From: Mnemiopsis leidyi
Taxonomy: Eukaryota; Ctenophora; Tentaculata; Lobata; Bolinopsidae
Assembly (NCBI GenBank): GCA_000226015.1
Contig: JH154719.1
Coordinates: forward strand, 68,881-99,805
Direction: 5' to 3'
Length of the DNA stretch: 30,925 nucleotides
Part shown: positions 21,072 to 28,700 of the stretch, one piece after another
How the letters are laid out: the number at the start of each line of letters is the position of its first letter
How positions within the stretch are numbered: the first letter of the stretch is position 1
The notes under the pieces: model-generated
What the model saw: only the letters and a program-made list of their open reading frames with translations
What the model was told of the DNA's origin: nothing
Databases searched by the model: none
Made by a program: the position numbers and the translations under genes

Positions 21072-21832
21072 CAGAGGCAACATTTAAGTGCGGTGAGTGC
21101 GATTTCGCACAATTTCCAGTTCTCCGCACAATCCGCACAATTCTATATTATCCGCATAATTCCGCATATTTTCGGTTTCACCGCATATTTTCGCATATTT
21201 TCCCACAAATCGCACTTGATCGCATAAAAACCAAAATATTTCTTGTTGCATCATGGTTTGAAAATGGGACCTTTTCGTCTCTCAAATTGGGACATTTTGG
21301 TTTCCACGTGCTAAATGGAATTTGGGACGTTTTCGTACGTTGCCAATTGGAATCTGGGCCGTTTTCGCACCTTGCTGATAGGAATGTGGGACGTTTTCGT
21401 CCTTGCTGATCCGAATCTGGGACGTTTTCGTCCTTGCGCTTGACAAGCCTTACTCGGAATGTAGGACATTTTGGTACTTGTTGCTCGGAATCTGGGACGT
21501 TTTCGTCCTGGACTTGGGACGTTTTCGTCACTTTGGACGTTTTCGTCAGTAGCTGAAGCTTGGCCAATACACATCATTTACCTACGTTGATCGTAATAGC
21601 CAATACTTATTGCTAAGTATCCAATCGTCATATCACGTTACACTTTGAGTTTTTATGCTTGAATGGACCGATTTCTAAAACGTCCAACTCCAGCACTTTT
21701 ATGGAAATTTCGCCGCAATTTCACCGCATAATTTGACAATTTTCGCCGCACTCTGCCGCACAATTCGCCTATTTCAGCAAGTGCGGCACCGCATAATTTG
21801 CGATTTTTGACCGCACTTAAATGTTGCCTCTG
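21072..21832. mobile_element. hAT-like non-autonomous element with 22-bp TIRs
   Basis: Perfect 22-bp inverted repeats (starting CAGAGGCAACATTTAAGTGC) lie at 21072-21093 and 21811-21832. A CAGRG-type terminus is typical of hAT elements. The flanks atgtcggc (21063-21070) and atgtcgcc (21836-21843) may be a degraded 8-bp duplication, but they are slightly offset. Inside are many CCGCA(C/T)AA(T) motifs near both ends and a central GGGACGTTTTCGTC minisatellite. No transposase was seen. Confidence 0.82.
21258..21551. repeat. GGGACGTTTTCGTC minisatellite
   Basis: About ten spaced copies of '(g)ggacgttttcgt' separated by 15-20 variable bases such as 'ccttgctgatcggaatct'. It produces spurious KRPRF/KTSQ open frames. 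It is internal to the hAT-like element. Confidence 0.9.
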
Positions 21833-22542
21833 ATTATGTCGCCTCTCTTCACAGTCCGAATATCAAGAAATTCTGATCGCTGAAACACACTGAAATATAC
21901 ACAAAATTGCGCTGCTAAAAACTGAGAAATCTCCTAAATTTCGTATCAAAAATCTCAAAAATTGAAGCTTGATCAAAAAGTAACAAAAAACACGCTGTCG
22001 AAAAAGCACGGTATAACATAAGGTGTAAAAATTGATAATGATAACAACATTCATGTATCTTTGTCAACGCTTATATTAACTAGCAAGCTCTCTGGTAGCA
22101 TATTATTCCGGTAGTACACTTCCCCCTTATTTCTAACAAAATTCTAAAGTTGCAAAATGGGGGATGGGTTAGCAAACCCCATATGTGACAATAGTCTTTA
22201 AATGAAATGGAAAACATTCTGGACGATTTGAGGTAATACATTGATCTGTAACTCAAGTTAGCTTTTTAGCTTATCTTATTTTTCTGTGTAAGGAGAAAGG
22301 GGAAAACTGTACTGATGAAAAATTGCCCGGTTAAAAGTCTACCGGTTAGAGCTCTTGTCTCCTCTAGATGTAAACAGATAACCGGAAAACATTCCAACTT
22401 GTCTACCATCTCTACTAGCACATTCTACAAACCTTAAACACACATACATTCTTCACATTCCAAACTTCTGCTACTACATTCCAATAAGCATTCCTAATCA
22501 GCATTCACCAATCAACATGCTAATTACACTTCGAGTTCAAGC
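21833..22542 (-). other. 3' flank of gene 2
   Basis: Downstream of the gene 2 stop. No convincing minus-strand AATAAA or ATTAAA was found close to the stop, so the poly(A) site is unassigned. Nothing else was recognised. Confidence 0.4.
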
Positions 22543-22791
22543 TCAAGTATTGAGATCATCGTACAGCGGATTTCCCAGAACGGACTTGTTGTACGTTCCG
22601 CTGTGTTTAGCTACAAAATCTTCCTGAGACAAAACTTTCTTCTTCCCGAACAAGTTGATGGGCTTGCGTTTCTTCTTGGTGGAGGGGGACTTGGCGTCCA
22701 GGGAAGTTAGGGAAGAAAGCGATTGTCCGTGTTGCAGACTTGGTGAAGATGGCGGCGGATCAGAGAGGGTCCGGTTTAGCGGCACTGCAGC
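22543..22791 (-). CDS. Gene 2 terminal exon
   Basis: The acceptor is tcccctctag. Phase 0. It encodes residues 312-393 and a TGA at 22545-22543. It starts AAVPLNRTLSDPPPSSPSLQ, is Ser/Pro-rich, has a basic cluster TKKKRKPINLFGKKK, and ends NPLYDDLNT. It is clearly coding and low-complexity. The basic cluster could be an NLS or a membrane-lipid contact. Confidence 0.88.
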   Translation of the reverse strand, partial: AAVPLNRTLSDPPPSSPSLQHGQSLSSLTSLDAKSPSTKKKRKPINLFGKKKVLSQEDFVAKHSGTYNKSVLGNPLYDDLNT

Positions 22792-25700
22792 CTAGAGGGG
22801 ATTAGTTTCTAATGATTTACACTATTTATTCTTTTATTGAGAATCATTATTGAGAATTTTCTCTCAGCAGATGCAAGGCATTTTGAATTAGGAAGAAACG
22901 GCTTATCCCACGTTGTAGAGTTGGGGTTAAAGTTGAACTTATTACTGAAGTATCAATATCAAACATAAGAGTATAAATCCAACTCAATGCTTAAGGAGTA
23001 AACTGCAAGCGTACTTTATACTTCAAACTCAACACATGACCAGCACTGCACTTACCGCATACTATTCAGTTAACGATACCACACTACAAATACTATTTAC
23101 AACAAACGGTAATGTACTACAAATATAGTAAACAACAAACTACAAATAGATATACTACAAATAGATATACTATAGTATACTAAAAACTAAACAAAATAGT
23201 ACAAATATGATATACTAAAAGCTACAGCAAAATACTACAAATATAATATACCAAAAACTACAACAAAATACTGCAAATATAATGTACTAAAAACTACAAA
23301 AAAATACTACAAATTTACCTCATTGCTGAATGCCCTGGCCCTGTGAGATGATGGCGGCTCGTTTGACGACGGGTCTTGGGCGGCTCTTGGGACTGTGGGA
23401 AAACGCTTTGGTGTCAGTTAGTTATATGCTCTACTTCCACAAGTACTAAATCAAGCGCCAGTGAAAAATTTGAAACCACTGATATTTGGATTACTAATGG
23501 ACGGAATCACTAGCTTTAATTAGCGAGCGATTAAGCCTATTAGTGATTTAGTCCTACTATCTCCATGTTTAAGGGTTGCGAGTTAAAATGGTGGAACGAG
23601 TTTTACCATGGCTTACTGCGTTACGTTTAAGAGCAAAAATGCAACAAAAAGTTAAAAGTTAAAACTTTTTGTGCTAAGGTACGATGTTAGGTTTGAGAGT
23701 GAGAGCTTTGAAAGTCTCGTAAAAACGCACTGGCGAGTGATTTAGTAGGAACCATGTAGTTCTCACTATTCACATATGTATTAAGTTAGAAGGGTCTTTT
23801 AAATGAGAAAATCATTAATTTTCCAGGATACAATTAGTCGCTCTAATAAAAATCAGGGTTTCTTTAAAATTACATTCGGTAAATTCAATCATTTAAAAAC
23901 TAAACTTACTTTTTGCACGAGCTACTTTGTTGCTTTTGGCTGGTTTCGTGTTAGTTGGTTCGGAAGCCGCAATTTGGTCCAGCCTGCGTAGTTGATTACA
24001 TTAGTTTATCAGTAGACATGAAGTTGTACGACTAGAATAGGGAACAGTATTTGTGTGATTTGTGGGGAGGTATCAAAAATTTGTTTAAACGTGTGAGAAC
24101 CTTTTCCCGATCTAGTTATTGTTCGTACCTGGCTTACAAAACCTCCCCAAGAATACCGTTGTCTGAAATTTACGGTAGAACTTTACACTCTTTGCACGGC
24201 AAACCACACAATCGACACGCATCACCACACATATATAAAGAAATTACAGAACATACACATCTTCAGAATGGACTAGTAACATCAAAGTTTTCACACATGG
24301 TTTAAAGGTGGAACCCAACACGGCTGTGATCAACGTACAAGTAACGACCTTGGACGATTCTTAAGTTATAAGCAAACACAACTGTACATGTTACATTATA
24401 CACCAGTGTACTTCTTACATTATACAATGTACATGTTACATTATACACTGTACATGTTATATTATACACTGTACATGTTACATCAAACACTGTACATGTT
24501 ATATTATACACTGTACAAGTTACATTATACACTGTACAAGTTACATTATATACTGTACAAGTTACATTATACACTGTACATGGTACATTATACACTGTAC
24601 ATGGTACATTATACAATGTACATGTTACATTATACACTGTACATGTTACATTATCAACCTCCCGTGTTACCAAGTACCGTTGACTAATTTCCGATAGCAC
24701 ACTCCTATACATACGTGTAAAATAAGCACTTTTTTGACGTGGTATGTTGCTATGGTGATGTGCGTGCAATGGTCACACTCGCGAGGCTTAGCTGCAAAAC
24801 ATGTGCTCCTTCATAAAATGAACAATCAATTAGAATTGCTTAGCTAAACAGATTTTTTTACTGAACCTATTTCGGGTTGGATATAGAGTGCATAAATTGC
24901 TACACGGCATATTGGTGCAACGGTTTTTAAAAGCCAATAACTTAAAAGAAAGGGAAAGCCATGTTCTAAATCCTGTCAGTATTTTAGTTATTTAAGTCGG
25001 TTGATAATACAATTAGTAAACTCATTAGTCGTGTGCTGATCGGAAATTATTTATCACTCGTGCCTACGGCACTCGTGAAATAATTTCCGATAGCACACTT
25101 CTATTCGTTTACTAATCGTACATTATACACTGTACATGGTACATTATACACTGTACATGGTACATTATACAATGTACATGTTACATTATACAATGTACAT
25201 GTTAAATTATACATTGTACATGTTACATTATACACTGTACATGTTACATTATACACTGTACATGTTACATTATACACTGTACATGTTACATTATACACTG
25301 TACATGTTATATTATACACTGTACATGTTATATCATACACTGTACATGTTACATTATACACTGTACATGTTATATTATACACTGTACATGTTATATCATA
25401 CACTGTACATGTTACATTATACACTGTACTTGTTATATTATTTCTAGTTCACCTTTATTTAAATGATCTAGAGAACAAAATCATGTTAAGTCAACATAAA
25501 TGATAATGCAAACCCTCTGCGGTGGTACGGCACCTAGTCTCCAAGCTTACAGTTATAATAATAAAACAAGTATAAACAATCAAAGACAGACACACACCAA
25601 ATGGAAATTTTGAGGCACACTAGCCACCTACAAAATCATCCTGCATCTTATAATACACGTAACACAATTATGGCAGGGTATCATAAACTACAAAATGATC

Positions 25701-28700
25701 CAGTATCTCACAGTACACATAACACAATTATGTACACTAAACTGCTATAAACCTGGGTTGGGAGTTTCCTTTGTCTCTCAAACTGAGTTTTAGAAATTCG
25801 TCCTCAACAGTAGGTGTAGGTTCAAACGGGTTGTTAGAAAAGCCTGAGTATTGTATAGTATTGTATAGTATTGTATAGTATTGTATAGTATATAGTATTG
25901 TATAGTATTGTATAGTATTGTATAGTATTGTATAGTATTGTATAGTATTGTATAGTATTGTATAGTATTGTATAGTATTGTATAGTATTGTATTGTATAG
26001 TATAGTATTGTATTGTATTGTATAGTATTGTATAGTATTGTATAGTATTGTATAGTATTGTATTGTATTGTATTGTATACATGTATTGCATTGTATGTAC
26101 TGTATTGTATTGTATTACTGTCTTGTATTATATTGTATTGTATAGCGTATTGTAATGTATTAAAAGTGTTGTCGTTTTGCACAAAAAAACTTACCGCACT
26201 CTTCGAAATTAGTCTGAAAATAAATATCGTAAGAATTTTCTTTTGATTTTGATTTTTCGGGGAGTTTATTATTTATGTATTGGATTATAGCCCTTTTCTG
26301 AGATCAATGTAATAAAATATCAGAGGCACCATGGGATCAAAAAGAAATCGGGCAAATTAGCAAGGTATACAAATCGTTGTTGAAACTTAAAGCTTGTATC
26401 TATTCTCATACTACCAAAATGAATTTAATAAATATGCTACTATTGTAATTCAAATAGTGAAATAATGTGCTTCAGATAGAAAATTTACTGAGATTAAGTT
26501 CAGTATTAATCCCGGTTATAATAAGCAAGGATAAGATTAGCAGAACTTCATAAGAATAGCTGACAGTGTAAGCAGCAATGCAGGGTTAATTTCAACAGCA
26601 CATGCAGCAAATGACGTCATCATCAAGGCTTGTAACATCATTAAACTCATATCCACAGCTTTTATCACATTTCCACTAACGTTGAGAATACAGTGCGTCA
26701 AAGTCACATAATGCACATGCAAAATATAATTGTAGGTAATTTCGAAGAACTGAATAACTTTATGAAATATTGTATGTAAACACAAATACAGTCAGCTTGA
26801 ACCTAATCAATAAATATTAATAAATCTGGATTGGTTAACAGCTACTCTAAAAACCTTCACCACAGCTGCACTCTCTATAACACAATTGGGGTGTGAGTCA
26901 GACATTTGCAAACTTAGCTGGAAACCACAAAAACTACTTATGATAGATTTGCACAAAAACAGGAAAATTAGTATAAAGAACGGTATATCTGGAAAAGAGT
27001 CACTCATATTTATATCACGTGACAGCGTTTCTCGATATTGATTGGCAGCAGCTGTCACATGATCTAAAAATATTAATTGTGACCGCCCTCCAGAGATACA
27101 GTTCCACAAAAATTAATTTTTTTTTGCCCAGGCTGACTCACACCCCGAAACCCTGGAACAAGACCCACCTCACTGCTGCAGCCCCGATTGTTGTTGACGC
27201 CCTCCTCCCTGCTGGTGGTGGCGCTGCGCGGCAGTCTCCCCTGAGCCGCGCTAAACGCAGACACGCCAGACAGCTGCCCTGTACTGCTGCTCATCGCGTA
27301 ACTCCTCTTTTCTTCCTCCCAGAGAAACGGGTTCGTCATCGGATTTGATATGTTCTTTAAAAAAGTGGTGTCCGACTTAGCGCGAGAGTGTCCCCGGCGC
27401 CGGGCGGGTTTGTGAGACGGCGACGCAGGAGGCGGAGGCAGATAAACTAGGGTTGAGGTAGCTGCTAGTGGATTCAGGGGGCCACCCGGGCTAATAGATA
27501 GTGGAGTCAGAGGCGTTCGCGTTTTAGAGAGTGGAGTCAGAGGAGTTGTAGAAAGTGGAGTCAGAGGCGTTGTAGAGAGTGGAGTTAGAGGGGTTGTAGA
27601 GTTGTAGAGGATGGGGTCACAGTGTTGTTTTTAGCCTGCTGCTGGAGATATACGGTAAAATAAAATGGTGATACTGTCAAGACTCTGTAAGTCCACCTCA
27701 TGCTGTGTCTTCTGCTCTTACACCCAATATTTGCTGTCTACGATTCTAGATGTGCACAGTACTATATCATGGTGTGCTTTGGCAGAAATCCAATTCCTTC
27801 TTTTAGGCTCAATATAATAATTTATCTGGACCCAGAATTGAAAAAATGAGATATGCAAAAAAATGCTTTTTCTAATGGAGCGTTATGAATGCTTGCTGGC
27901 TTCCACCAACATTAACATTATTGTTTTACAGTGCATGCTCTAATTAGCCTCCAAACATTTGAACAAGCAGAAAGTAGAGATCAGAAAAGTCAAAAGACAC
28001 AACATGAAGACAGACGTCAGTCGGACAATATACTTTTATTGTAAAATGTACATACACAATGTGTACACTACACAATGTAATATGTACATATAGAACAAAA
28101 TGTGTACACAATACAATGTACAAATTGCACAGAGTACACTATGTGCAGTGCGCACGAATACCACACAATGTACAATTTTACAGGTAGTGTATAGTGTACA
28201 AAGTGTATAAGCTAGTTTACTGTATACAGTAGTGCACAAGGCACCTTGAATTGTATGACATACAATGTACACTTAAATTGTAAAATGTACGATGTACATT
28301 TCACTGTGGTGTCCCCTCATATCGGAAATATGCAGCTTTCTGCGAGCTGGTGTGCAATAGTGCATGTGGTCTGCAATATTAGTTATTTGATCAAATACGT
28401 ATCTAGCCTAGCTATTGGTTGCCTACAGTGAACGCATTAAAGTGTTTGTATTCGCGTTGGCCGCAATGTGCACTGTCAAATTTTCTAATATGTGAGGACA
28501 CCATGGCTGTACAGTATACCACGGTTAAACCATGGCAGATGGCTAAACAATAACATACTGTACTAATCATATAGATTATAGGTACACATAGACCGCACTG
28601 CACAGTGTTTTCTGTACAGACTAAACTGAACTTTGTACATTTTAACTTTTATAGTATAAGACAAAACGTAATGTCAGGCGTTGGAGCGGTCTGTTTTTAT

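Noticed and set aside
21178..21577. KRPRF/KTSQ-rich open frames of 88-129 codons
   Set aside because: They overlie the GGGACGTTTTCGTC array inside an inverted-repeat element and run in several frames at once.
24302..25447. YNVTCTV and LHYT repeat proteins on both strands
   Set aside because: The 21-bp TGTACA minisatellite is open in several frames on both strands, a sign of repeat artefact.
25790..26182. YNTIQYYTIL repeat proteins
   Set aside because: Translation of a TATTG pentanucleotide satellite; the real exon at 25753-25843 uses another frame.
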